In this document: positions 1-9,809 of the stretch, piece by piece
How the letters are laid out: every line of letters begins with the position of its first letter
Position numbering within the stretch: position 1 is the stretch's first letter
NCBI GenBank assembly: GCA_014529385.2
Contig: CM043966.1
Span: forward strand, 97,404,087-97,464,086
Origin: Adiantum capillus-veneris
Lineage: Eukaryota > Streptophyta > Polypodiopsida > Polypodiales > Pteridaceae
DNA length: 60,000 nt
Reading direction: 5' to 3'
The notes under the pieces: generated by a model
The model's database searches: none
Seen by the model: only the letters and a program-made list of their open reading frames with translations
Told to the model about the DNA's origin: nothing
Made by a program: the position numbers and the translations under genes

Positions 1-2
1 TT

Positions 3-770
3 GTGCAGGGCATTGATGTGCGTCTTGGTTCTGAGGATGTTGCATGTTTTTGTGGCAGGGTTGCTGCTACTAGAGCTATTTTGCCTACGCTTGAGCAAGC
101 TCGTTGGGATGTAAAAGATGCACATTCTCATGCATTGATTGGGTTGTTTGTGAAGCACACTATTAATCCTCATATTTGTTCATCGAAATCTGCAAAACAG
201 GCTTGGGATATTCTAGCTGGTCGTTATGCAAGTCGCAATGAGGAAAAAATTGCATTGCTACGTAAAGAGTTGGAGTCAAAGATTATGAATGAGGAAGATG
301 ACATGGACACTTTCCTTGCTAGTGTCAAGGATATCAATGAGCAACTTATTTTTGTAGGTGAAGTCATTTAAGACAGTTTCCTTGTGCAGATTGTTCTTGA
401 TGCCTTGCTAGATTCTTACCAGACTTTTGCCAGTACTTGGAGACTTATGACCCAAGGAAATCCTGAAGTTGTCAACTTTGATGCATTGTGCACATTGTTG
501 TTACAAGAGTCACTTTCTAGAAAAAAAAGGACTAGACAGCGTGCAGTTGAATAGGCCTTGATTGCTGCTCAAAGAAAAGGTGGAATCAGCAATGTAGCCA
601 CTTCTCATGGTTCTTCTGTGAGTGGTGAATTGCTTGTTCCTAATGCTTCTATTGACAGCAATTTGTATGGGAATTTTGGTGATAAGGGCAAAAATAAGAT
701 GTGTTGCCATTATTGTAAATCTAATGATCAATTTGATCAAGAAATGTCCTAAGTTGAAGGCCAAAGAGGC
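3..770 (+). pseudogene. copia gag, N-terminal part through the zinc knuckle (broken)
   Basis: Gag forms the capsid-like particle in the cytoplasm. The first frame (3-371) shows the UBN2 gag pattern: a W-D-x-K-D-A-x-x-H-A-L-I helix, then SAKQAWDILAGRYASRNEEK and a leucine-rich KIALLRKELESKI stretch. A TAA ends it near 371. Homology continues in degraded frames (390-550, 558-752) up to a damaged zinc knuckle, CCHYCKSNDQFDQ, at about 703-741, which lacks the normal C-x2-C-x4-H-x4-C spacing. The true start is off-window. The reading frame runs straight into the inserted element at 774 and resumes at 2331. Confidence 0.85.
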
Positions 771-1138
771 TAACTAATATTTAATAATCCCAAATGATTT
801 TCTCATGTTAAGCTGATCATTTAATATGGGGAAGTACCACGGGAGTAAAAGCTAGAATATTGGTAAGGTTGCCAGACCGGTCTCTGTCAAGGATCCAAAG
901 AAGGGAAAATAGGGATCCAAAGGGGGACAATCTGCAAAAGAGCAATGTGCTTCAATGGGGCTTAAAAGACCTAAGGTTCAGCTCCATTAAGACTTCCATA
1001 GGCTAAAGTTCCTAAATTTAATTCAATTGTCTAATGGCCAAAGTAGGGGGAAATTGGATGGTCATGGGAAGACTAAAAAGTCTTCCCACATCCCTAGGAA
1101 GGAGGGGGCGATCCCTAATAGTAGGGGATGAGAGAGAA

Positions 1139-1156
1139 ACACACACACACACACAC
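1139..1156. repeat. (AC)n microsatellite
   Basis: Nine AC units inside the 774-2324 insert. Confidence 0.9.
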
Positions 1157-1640
1157 TCCCAAGCTCTTCCCAAAGGGAAGAATCGACACATGGCAGGCTC
1201 CTAGGCCAGTTGCCCCCAATTTCCCCTCAAATCCTATTGGATGGCCATAGAGGTGGACCAATGAGAATAAGGCTAGAGTAAAATTATTCTAATCAATTTA
1301 AAAATTCTTGATAAAGGAACCAATAGAAATTAAGCTCCCTAGAAGATTATTGGACAGTCTACCAAGGGGTCCAATGAGCATCCAACAACCCAATGGCTTG
1401 CCTGATTCCTATTGGCCAGTAGATTAAAAGGTCCAATGAGAGTTTAAATGAATTATTTAATTACCTAAAGCTCTCACAAAAGAGGAAAGGGGGACACATG
1501 TCACAAGGCTATCAATTATGCTTCTAAATTGTGATTGGCTAAGCTTTGCAGGAGCCAGTGGGAGTCTAGCATGAGTAAATAGCATGAGGGGTCGACCAAG
1601 AAGAGAGAGATGGCTGCATTTTAGTCGAACACATTGCTAT

Positions 1641-1665
1641 ACACACACACACACACACACACACA
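1641..1665. repeat. (AC)n microsatellite
   Basis: About twelve AC units, also inside the 774-2324 insert. Confidence 0.9.
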
Positions 1666-2330
1666 ACTCATGTGTGCAATAATAACTCCATCTCCTTCTC
1701 CAAGCATGGAGAAGTAGAGGCCTACACCAACAACTCTTGGCTATGGAATGCAAATCCAACCAAGAGCCAAGCTTCAATGGAATGCTCATCTCCTCTACCA
1801 TGCTAATTACTAAGCTAAGCTATGCTAATTAGAGTGATTATGTGAGGAGATTACTTCTTTCTCGTAAGATAAATATTCTTCCTCTCAATCATCCTCATTC
1901 CGTGCTAGCTCTCACCATTTTTGACGGTGTGTGAGGTCTTGAAACTGAGGCTAGGGACACTAGGTGTGTTTTTCAAGCATAATTTGGTCCATGAGCTTCC
2001 ATCTTTATTGCACCAACGATTTTAGTCAAGGAACGTGAGAATTGTATCGAAAAAAAGTCTCCTTAGATGGGAGAAGCTATAATACAAAGCCTTTATGGAG
2101 GGGGAACCGGATCCATGTAAATCCGGTCCTCAACTGTTGTCAATTATTCTATTTCTCTCTCTTTTCAAGTATTGTCAATGCCAAATTAGCTAGGTGTAAA
2201 TTTCTATGTTGCTTTCTCAAATTAAGTACTCTCTCTATGCTCATTAGGAACTTGTTCTTAATGAAATGCTCACTATGTTATCAATTTCCGCTACACACAA
2301 GTTACTAGTGCATTAAATGTTACAGGCTAA

Positions 2331-2919
2331 GAAGAAAGAGGTTGGTTCCACTACTAATGCTGGCTCCACTACAAATACAGCTATTGTTGAGTCTTCTGTG
2401 AAAGGAGACTGTGATGTTGATATTGATGCATAATGGGCTTTTAGTGCAGATTGCACTTATGATCTTTCTGTCCATGATGCATGTTTGTTAGTTGCTGCAG
2501 ATTCTCAAGTGTGGTACTTTGATAGTGGTGCTACAAAGCACATTACCTCTCATTGTGACCTGTTTACCTCTCTCGAGGATGTGCCTCATGGGAATCCAGT
2601 CACTTGTGGAAACAATGCCTCTTATCCGATCAAGGGAGATGGAAAGATTGTGCTTACTACTGCAAATGGCAGTTCTTTCACTCTTGTTGATGCATTGCAT
2701 GTACTTGGGATCAAGAAGAATCGTTTGTCTATATTCGCACTTGCTAGACTTTGTCTTGTAGTCAAAATTGTGGATGACAGATGTACAGTACATGATCTTA
2801 GTTTCTGTGATGGATTTGTTGCATCTGGCATTTCATGTCGTGTGATATATAAGCTCACTTTATATGACAAGTGTGGGCATAATTTTGCCAGTGCAATTGT
2901 GTATTCTAAGGCTATTTGA
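2331..2919 (+). pseudogene. copia gag C-terminus and aspartic protease (broken)
   Basis: Right of the insert the gag frame resumes with a Lys/Ser/Thr-rich linker, hits a TAA near 2431, then gives the protease, which cleaves the Gag-Pol polyprotein. The catalytic motif WYFDSGATKHIT begins at 2512 with Asp at 2521-2523, the standard copia form. Flap-like GDGKIVLTTANGSSFTLVDA and the terminal LHVLGIKKNRLS follow at 2630-2730. The frame is open from 2485 to 2919. The catalytic triplet is intact although flanking parts of pol are not. Confidence 0.9.
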
Positions 2920-4200
2920 GATGCGAAACTTTGGCATGCACGTTTTGGACATTTGAATTTTGCTAGTTTGTTGCATTTGCAAAAAATTGATATGGTTGCT
3001 TCTTTGCGGCCTCTTGAAGCACCTATCAAACATGTTTGTGAAGGTTGTATTTTGGGTAACATTGTTCAAAGTTTCCAAAGGATGGTTCAATTAGGGCCAC
3101 ATGCAGGTTGCAACTTGTGCATAGTGATGTTTGTGGGCCCATGCAAAATCCATGCTTGGGCAATTACCTTTACTTTGTGACTTTCATTGATGATTACTCC
3201 AGGCATGCATGGGTATATCCGCTTAAATAGAAGTCCAAAGTATTTATGTACGTCAAACAATTTTTGGCTATGATTGAAAATGTTTTGAAATGTACTATGG
3301 GCACTCTCCATTCCGATTGAAGGGGGGAGTATATATCTCATGAAGTGGGATAAAACACCAATGTACAGTGCCTTATACGCCTCAACAAAATGGAATTTGC
3401 TGAGACGAAAAATAGGTCACTTACGAAAATGGCATGATGTATGGTGAAAAGTCAAGCTTTTCGGCATTCGTTTGGCTTGAGGCCATCATGTGTGCCACTT
3501 ATGTGCTTAATAAGTGTCCTACAAAAGCTTTGCAGTCTATGACTCCTTATGAAGCATGGCATGATAGAAAGCCTTCTATTGAGCACATGCATGTTTTTGG
3601 GTGTTTGGCATATGATTTGGTGCCATAAACGCAATGCAGAAAATTGGACGATAAGGCTGTTAGATGTATTTTTTTTCGTTATAGTATTGAAAGCAAAGGT
3701 TACAGGTTGTATCATTTGCAAACAAAGTGTATCATAGTCTCACGGGATGTTGTATTTGTGGAAGATTCTGTTTAGAACTTTTTGTCATATACTAGAGATA
3801 GTAATGTAAGCTCACAAGACATTTATGACACTTTGTTGCCTCTTTTTAGTGGTGGAAGTTCGAATGTAAATTCCAATGAGGCAAATGTACAGGCTATGAG
3901 GGTTTCTAAAAATGTTACAAATCATCCTATTACTGATGCATGTGTACATGATGTATTTGATGAGGAAAAGGTCGAGAATGAGCAGGCTAGAGGTATGCCT
4001 AAATGTTGGTTCATACTTTGCGTGATAATAAAGTGGATGCACGTTTGTCTAGTCATATTCGTTCACGCTCTCGCCATGCATCTTATGCATCCAATTGTTA
4101 TGGTTTGGCTGTGTCTAGCTTACATGATGTTGAGGAACCTCTATCTTTTGATGAAGCAAAAATTTAGAAAATTGGATGACTGCCATTTAATCAAAACATG
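2920..4200 (+). pseudogene. copia integrase and linker to RT (broken)
   Basis: Integrase would insert the cDNA into the host chromosome. The GAG-pre-integrase zinc-binding segment is visible at 2930-3058 (LWHARFGHLN, then HVCEGCILG, giving H-H-C-C). The catalytic core follows with LVHSDVCGPM near 3115 and TFIDDYSRHAWVYPLK near 3181-3230, then several stops. GGEYIS-like sequence near 3325 has lost its frame. The distal core and C-terminal part appear in two frames (3434-3628, 3549-3737), ending with a Ser/Asn-rich linker at 3782-4200. At least five frame breaks make it non-functional. Confidence 0.85.
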
Positions 4201-5563
4201 ATGCACTTATAGAAAATGACAGATGGACTTTATGTGATTTGGCTCCTAGAAAAAAGCCCATTGGTACGAAGTGGGTTTACAAGTTGAAATGCAAGCTGGA
4301 TGGTGAGATTGATCGCTATAAGAATCAATTTGTTGCAAAGGGTTATGCATAGCAAAAATTCATAGATTATGAAGAGACTTTTTCTCCTACTTGTCGTATG
4401 ACTACTGTGCATTTTCTATGTGCATTGGCAACTCATTTTGGTTGGGATGTACATCACTCATACATTGTTACTGCTTTCTTGAATGGTGACATATTTGAGA
4501 AAAATAATGTAGCGTAGCCTCACGGTTTTGTCATTAAAAGGGAGGAAGATAAAGTGTGCAAATGTAAGAAAGCTTTGTATGGGTTGAAGCAATCTCCTTG
4601 TGATTGGTATGAGAAGGCTGACACTCATTTGGTGAAACGATGCTTTTGTAACATTCCAAATGAAAGCAGATTGTACATAAAGCTTGAGGGTGATGTACTT
4701 CTCATTGTGGTTCTCTATGTGGATGATTTGCTGATCATTGGACCAAACGAGAGACATAATGTTGAATTTAAGACTGATTTGAATGCTACTTTCAATATGA
4801 AAGATTTGGGGCTATTGCATCATTACTTGGGTATACAATTTAAGCAGTGTGATGGTGGTATTTCCTTGTGTTAGAAAAGTTACATAGAGACATTGCTATG
4901 TAAGTTTGGACTTGAGGATTGTAAACCTATTGCCACTCCCATAAAAACATGTTTAAAGTTGAGTATTCATGGTGCTTGTGATCCTGCCAATGTCACTCTT
5001 TACCAAACCGTTGTTGGTGCCTCATTTATGTATGCAACACAAGGCCAACTATTCAATTTGTAGTCTCACAAGTCAGCATGTTCATGCATATCCCAGGGTC
5101 TAAGCATTGGTACGTTATCAAGAGGATTTTTTGCTACTTGAGTGGAACTTTATATATTGGCTTGTTTTATCCCAAGGGGGGATCATTGCCGCAAAATTTA
5201 CATGCTTTTTTGAACTCAAATTGGGCTGGTTGTTTTGACACACGAGTGTCCACAAGTGGTTTTTGTTTCATGCTTGGTATCTCATGCATATCATGCATAT
5301 CATGGCTAGACACGACACTGCCAACACTATCTACACTAACAGTCAGAGTGCATTTGTAGTTGCGAGGAACCTAGTTTTTCACGCTCGCACAAAGCACATT
5401 GAGGTGCATTACCACTATGTTAGGGAGAGGCTCTCAGTAGGAGATATCAGCTTGGATTAGTGCCAACACAAGACAACCCTGCAGATCTTTTAACAAAGGC
5501 ATTGTCTCGTGAGAAGTTCGAAGCTTTCTGCAAAGATTTGGGCTTATTGCATTTTGTGGACTA
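4195..5563 (+). pseudogene. copia reverse transcriptase and RNase H (broken)
   Basis: RT copies the element RNA to cDNA and RNase H removes the RNA strand. RT starts with W-x-L-x-x-x-P-x-x-K-K-P-I-G-T-K-WVYK at about 4225-4280, continues with DVHHSYIVTAFLNGD, then ALYGLKQSPCDWYEK, and the catalytic YVDDLLIIG at 4716-4742, all standard copia blocks. RNase H follows: the core near 5078-5280 with SNWAGCFDTRVSTSGFCF, then a frame change and KHIEVHYHYVRE near 5393. The conserved end FCKDLGLLHFVD stops at about 5563. In-frame stops near 4350, 4516, 4873 and 5060 disable it. Confidence 0.9.
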
Positions 5564-5630
5564 ATCATGTCTCAGGGCATGGCACTTCCCTATACTCTAT
5601 GTACCAGCCCTCATTCACTGCATCACTCCT

Positions 5631-5638
5631 AGGGGGGG
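5631..5638 (+). other. polypurine tract of the copia element
   Basis: AGGGGGGG two bases before the 3' LTR; primes plus-strand DNA synthesis in LTR elements. Confidence 0.8.
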
Positions 5639-5640
5639 TT

Positions 5641-5857
5641 TGTTACCATATACATGGTAGTGATGTGTGTGAACATACTTAGGACTGCCGGGGTATTTTT
5701 CCCTCACTAGGAGGTTTTTTTCCGTGTGCATTGTATATACACACATCAATCAAGATCTTTCCATTGCACACTAAGTAATACACTCTTTGTTGTGTACCTT
5801 GAGCTTCCTTCATCTTCTCCAAGATATGTGTGTTTTTTTGCAACCCTAATTCCAACA
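5641..5857 (+). repeat. copia 3' LTR (217 bp)
   Basis: Begins TGTTACCATATACATGGTAG straight after the purine tract and ends AATTCCAACA before Helitron-like sequence resumes. A TATA-like TATATAC lies at 5734-5740. The right end is inferred from the CCAACA terminus and the resumption of helicase homology, not from a second LTR copy. Confidence 0.75.
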
Positions 5858-6400
5858 GGAATACGGATGTTGATGTGGTCAATGATTATGCTCTACACAA
5901 GATGTGTGGACATTAGAGGGAGTTTTTGATTGCAGACTCACTATGAAATCAGAAGGCAGTAGTGTTTTGTATATAGTTGAATTTTTTAATAGCTTGGATT
6001 TAGGTGGAGGCTATCCACCACATGTATTGTGTTTGAAACAAAATGCGCTTATCATGCTATACATAATTTGGGTCCAAGAAGGGGACTTTGTAATGGCACA
6101 AGGTTAATATACATGCAATTTCATCGCAGAGTAATAGAAGTATAGATAATAACATATTCCAACTTTGGAGATTGAGTATTTTTTCCAAGGATAGATTTCG
6201 TTGCCGGAAATTCTCAAGGACTACCCTGCCAAATGAGGGGCATACAATTTCCTATAAGGTTGGCATTTGGAACTCAGTTATATGTGGCCATGTCACGTGT
6301 GTAAGCCTTAGTTTATGTAAAGGTTGTGGTCAAGGATGATAAAGAAGTAGAGTTGACTTGGAATCCAAACAATGTATTCAAAGAATGTAGTGGGTAAGCA
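5858..6400 (+). pseudogene. Helitron helicase (Pif1-like) C-terminal fragment
   Basis: Helitron transposons encode a Rep/helicase protein for rolling-circle transposition. Just right of the copia LTR the plus strand gives, in shifting frames, NTDVDVVNDYALHKM, then GGYPPHVLCLKQNALIML (family pattern G-L-P-P-H-x-L-x-L-K), NLGPRRGLCNGTRLIYM (family R-N-L-x-x-x-x-G-L-C-N-G-T-R-L), then FPIRLAF fused to GTQLYVAMSRV near 6240-6300. In intact helicases about 30-40 residues including the A-Q-G-Q-T motif separate the last two blocks; they are missing here. The upstream part is displaced left by the copia element. Decayed. Confidence 0.82.
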
Positions 6401-7979
6401 TGCGCAGATGGATTATTGAAATTGTACATATAAGAAATCCTCTTTTACATCATTTGTTCTCAAAATGATGTAAGGCTCTAGGCTACAATTTTTTTCAATG
6501 TGGGATTGCAATATTTTGCTGCATCGACTCTAAGAAATTGCAATCTAAGTCATTGGGTTATCCATGCCTTAGAGGTAAGAATACACAGTTGCACATGATG
6601 CCTTAATTAATTTTTTAGTGGGAATGACCATGAGCTATTTTTGTTTTTAAATAGATCAAATAGCTACTTTATTTGCATTTGACTTCATCACTATGTTTTT
6701 TGGACCGACATCCATCAAAGACAAGGTAACTATATATAGGCCGGGTAGCATGATTCTCTCTATTACTTTTTGCATCAAAATTTTCTTTTCATTAAATGAG
6801 ATTGGCTTTTGGTAAATAACTGTGGCCCTAGTCCTTTTAACTCTTTATTTTGATTTTGAAATATTCATGAGTTTACCCCTTGCATATCAAAATGGAACAA
6901 TGGGAAATTGGAGGGGTTGTGGTGTGTCACTAAGTTTTTGGTAAGTTTACCACTTGCACTACAAAATGAAACAATGGGAATTTGGAGGGTTTCTAGTGTG
7001 TCAAGAATATGGAGGGGTTGTGGTGTGTCAAGAAGTAAAAGGTAAGTTTACTAGCTAATCGCGTGTCACTTTATCATTTTTTGAAGAATATAAGTTTGTT
7101 TATCTTTGTTTGGTTAGATATGACATACCACTCTACAGTGACATGGATGCACATGTAGCCACCAACATTTGTTTATGGTAATTAACTATTTTGTTTATGA
7201 TAATTAACTATTCTACAAAAAAGTTCACATGAGTTACATAATTGTGTTATAGATCCACAATTTTGGAGAGGGTCTTTACATGTCGATGATGTTGTATGCA
7301 TCATTGAAGACTTTAAAGTTATTTAGTACGGCAAAATGAGACTTATTGAAAATGGGTTTTTTTAAAATGTACTTTATGATTTAACATTGAGTATGTTTTT
7401 GTGAATAGGAACCATTATTATCAACGCTATATTTTGTTGGGTGTTTACCATCATATTGATGGCTTGAGGGATATTACCACATCAAAGTTAATATTGACCA
7501 TGATAATAGCCATGCCTATGTGAGTATTCAGGAGGTGGGAGACCAACTCCCACTTAACACATGTTATTCATATGGTGACAGTTGTCCCAGTTGGAGGATA
7601 GAGATGTATGTGTTGGGTTGCCCTCCTTGACACTTTGGGCAAAGTGTGTGGCGCATTGGACCTTGGATAGTGCAGACACCAAGTGATTATTTCAAGACCT
7701 TATTTTATTGATGATAATGGTCACTTATATAGCTTGACATACATAAAGCTTGACACACATCTTAAAATGTACTCCTCTCTCCCTCTCTACAGACAAAATC
7801 CTTGCTTGATTTTAATTATGGTTTGAGGAAAAACAATTAATTATGGCTCAATTACGTAGATGATGATGTTATAGTGCAAGATGTTGTAGAGTACATGAAT
7901 TACATGAAGTTGAATTCATTGAATCTTCTATTTTTTGCAAGTGAACCTTAGCATACTCTTGATTTACCATCTCCATGTT

Positions 7980-7981
<2 letters not shown>
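6401..7981. other. non-coding stretch, possible decayed Helitron 3' part
   Basis: No ORF with recognisable homology on either strand. AT-rich, with a diverged three-part tandem repeat at 6871-7049 and a short duplication near 7168-7213. It may be the remaining 3' part of the Helitron, but I could not recognise an RPA-like gene or a CTRR 3' hairpin end. Confidence 0.4.
6871..7049. repeat. diverged tandem repeat, ~74-bp period
   Basis: GTTTACC...TTGCA...AAATG-AACAATGGGAA-TTGGAGGG repeats at 6871 and 6945, with a third partial copy (GGAGGGGTTGTGGTGTGTCA) at about 7011-7049. Confidence 0.75.
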
Positions 7982-8029
<48 letters not shown>

Positions 8030-8115
8030 TGTGGGGTGGCTCACATATAACTCTCTCTCATACAAACCACAAATCTAAACGATAGCAAAGAGACATCATT
8101 ACTTTGGTATTCCAT

Positions 8116-8154
<39 letters not shown>

Positions 8155-8161
8155 GGCCTTC

Positions 8162-8201
<40 letters not shown>
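7982..8201. repeat. (GA)n - (CT)n - (GA)n microsatellite cluster with hairpin potential
   Basis: Three blocks: GA at 7982-8027, CT at 8118-8151 and AG at 8164-8201. The CT and second AG blocks are self-complementary and separated by only 12 nt, so one strand can fold into a ~34-bp stem; the first GA block could compete for the same CT partner. Element A inserted 32 bp to the right. Confidence 0.9.
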
Positions 8202-8203
<2 letters not shown>

Positions 8204-8233
8204 GGTGTGGTGAGCGATGACAACAAGGGAGAG

Positions 8234-9242
8234 TGTTAACTAAGTCAACTTCAATTAACAGGAGCTGCTAAAGACCGAAGACGTACGGATGCACATCGAA
8301 GATGAATATGAAGAAGCAATGAAAATTGAAGTTACACACTTTTCACATTTTTTCAACATGGCTATGTATTGTAATCTCCCGATTTATTTAGCCATTGTGA
8401 TAATTGTAACATATTATGGGCTCAATAAGAGTTCCAAGATGTAAAGCATAGGTGAGTTAGTGTACTTAGGTTGTAAATACAATAAGTGTGGAGCTTCAAA
8501 GGTCTTGGGTGCCGGACATTACACATTTTAGACCTTGGCTAAGGTATAAAAGTCAACTTTGTAAAGTTTATAATTAAGTTTTGGATAATGAAAACATAGC
8601 GTGAGATAATGGCGCTCACTTCTCTCCTTCTCGTGCTTCCTACTCCCTCCCCGGTTGTCACTGCAGTCGCGTCTGTTGCGTTGCAACCGCAGGTAAGAGC
8701 TCTACACATTGACGTAAGCATTTCACGGTATTTCGTAGCTTTTGGCATCGTTGACCCGCGGCCTAATCTCACCATAAGTAGAAATTTACACTTCAAAATC
8801 ATAAAATAATTATAGGCGGGATATTGGGGCATCATTTTGCTAAGCATTTAGATGCATTCTAGGTCGAAAACGACTAGGTCAAAAATCCACTGCTGTTAAT
8901 AATCATGATTTTTGCATTTGACCTAAAGTAGGATTTGAGACCATAAGCATGTGTGCTTAGGTCTTATAAACATGGCCTAGAAGTTTCGTTACGTTTGGAT
9001 GTCATTTGATGCTATAACGGATGTGATTTGTTTGCCGATGAGCAATTGGCTTTTGGTGATTTCAGTCATTTGAGTGTAGCTTGAGATAGATGCGAGTTGT
9101 TTGTTGTTTTCCAAGAGATTGACAAACTCTTGTAGCCTCTATATACTAGTCGAGTCAGCCTCATCCCATGGATTGACAATTTATTCGTGGTTCTTGCTAT
9201 GCCTGCAATAAGATAGGAGTGAGATTAAACACACGTCCCACA
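8234..9242 (+). repeat. Element A 5' LTR (1009 bp)
   Basis: TGTTAACTAAGTCAAC ... ACGTCCCACA. Aligns end to end with 32452-33520; by eye the pair differs at several percent of sites, mostly transitions, plus indels. It contains TATAAAAG at 8545-8552. Confidence 0.92.
8545..8552 (+). promoter_or_regulatory. TATA box in element A LTR
   Basis: TATAAAAG inside the LTR, conserved at 32765-32772 in the other copy; expected Pol II promoter position for an LTR. Confidence 0.6.
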
Positions 9243-9244
9243 TT

Positions 9245-9262
9245 TGGCGTCGTTGCCAGGGA
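9245..9262 (+). other. Primer binding site of A (tRNA-Asp type, degenerate)
   Basis: TGGCGTCGTTGCCAGGGA starts two bases after the LTR. It differs by two bases from element C's site, which matches the complement of the plant tRNA-Asp 3' end as I know it. Confidence 0.8.
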
Positions 9263-9809
9263 CAAATAGACCTAAACTAGGGAAAACACGAGAGTCTTAT
9301 GCAGTTGTCCATTAACTTCCTCTAGGTTCACCTGGAGTTAAACTTTGTCTTAAAGACCGCATAGCTTAAGAGTGTCTTATTTTGCTGTGTAGAGGTTGCT
9401 TGGGAGTAGATTGTACTCGCTAAGTACCCTTTAGGATTGTAGGACTAGATTAGGATTTTGAGAATGATTGATGGACAAGACAAGTCTTAAGATCAAAGCT
9501 CAGAAAACCATAAACAACAAGAAAACGAGTGTTTGTGGACACTTTCCACAACCCCATTGCAGTGGAACCTAGGAGTAGGGTAAGTAGAATCCGAGGTGAG
9601 ATCTCAAATCATTGCTCACTTCAAAGGAATCATCTATGAGCTTTTAATGTGAAGTTGTAAAATTTCAGGTCTACGGCTTGAAATAACACCAAAACACTGT
9701 TAACCCACTGAATCCGGCTGGAGATTATGCTCATAAAAGTTGTATGAACCACTGGGTAAGCTTAAGGATGCATTTGAGGTAAATTTTTAAAAGTTTGTAA
9801 AAACTCAGA
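9263..9809 (+). other. Element A leader, non-coding
   Basis: AT-rich sequence between the primer site and the tandem array. I see no ORF or motif to report. Confidence 0.5.

Larger units (their letters stand above)
774..2324. mobile_element. 1.55-kb non-coding insertion in copia gag, flanked by a target duplication
   Basis: The sequence AGGCTAA occurs at 767-773 and again at 2324-2330, and the gag frame continues across the two copies, so this block is an insertion with a 6-7 bp duplication. The ends form a short imperfect inverted repeat: 5' CTAATATTTAAT against the complement of the 3' end, GTAACATTTAAT. No coding frame of note lies inside; it holds two CA microsatellites and a pyrimidine-rich 3' third. 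It could be a non-autonomous DNA transposon (inverted ends) or a solo LTR; it does not have the usual TG...CA ends, which favours the former weakly. Confidence 0.75.
1..5857 (+). mobile_element. Ty1/copia LTR retrotransposon, 3' part, decayed
   Basis: Domains run in copia order on the plus strand: gag (UBN2-like), zinc knuckle, protease, integrase, reverse transcriptase, RNase H, then a G-rich purine tract and a short 3' LTR starting TGTTACCAT and ending CCAACA. The integrase-before-RT order separates it from Ty3/gypsy. The 5' LTR and primer site lie left of the window, so the target duplication cannot be checked. Stops and frameshifts occur throughout, and a 1.55-kb insert splits gag. Sequence beyond its right end is Helitron helicase, so the element inserted into a Helitron. 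Confidence 0.93.

Noticed and set aside
8041-8226. 61-aa minus-strand ORF rich in Ser/Leu and Arg/Glu
   Set aside because: Pure translation of the GA/CT microsatellites; no coding signal.
8609-8809. 66-aa ORF in the A LTR
   Set aside because: Not preserved in the second LTR, where frames differ; no homology seen.
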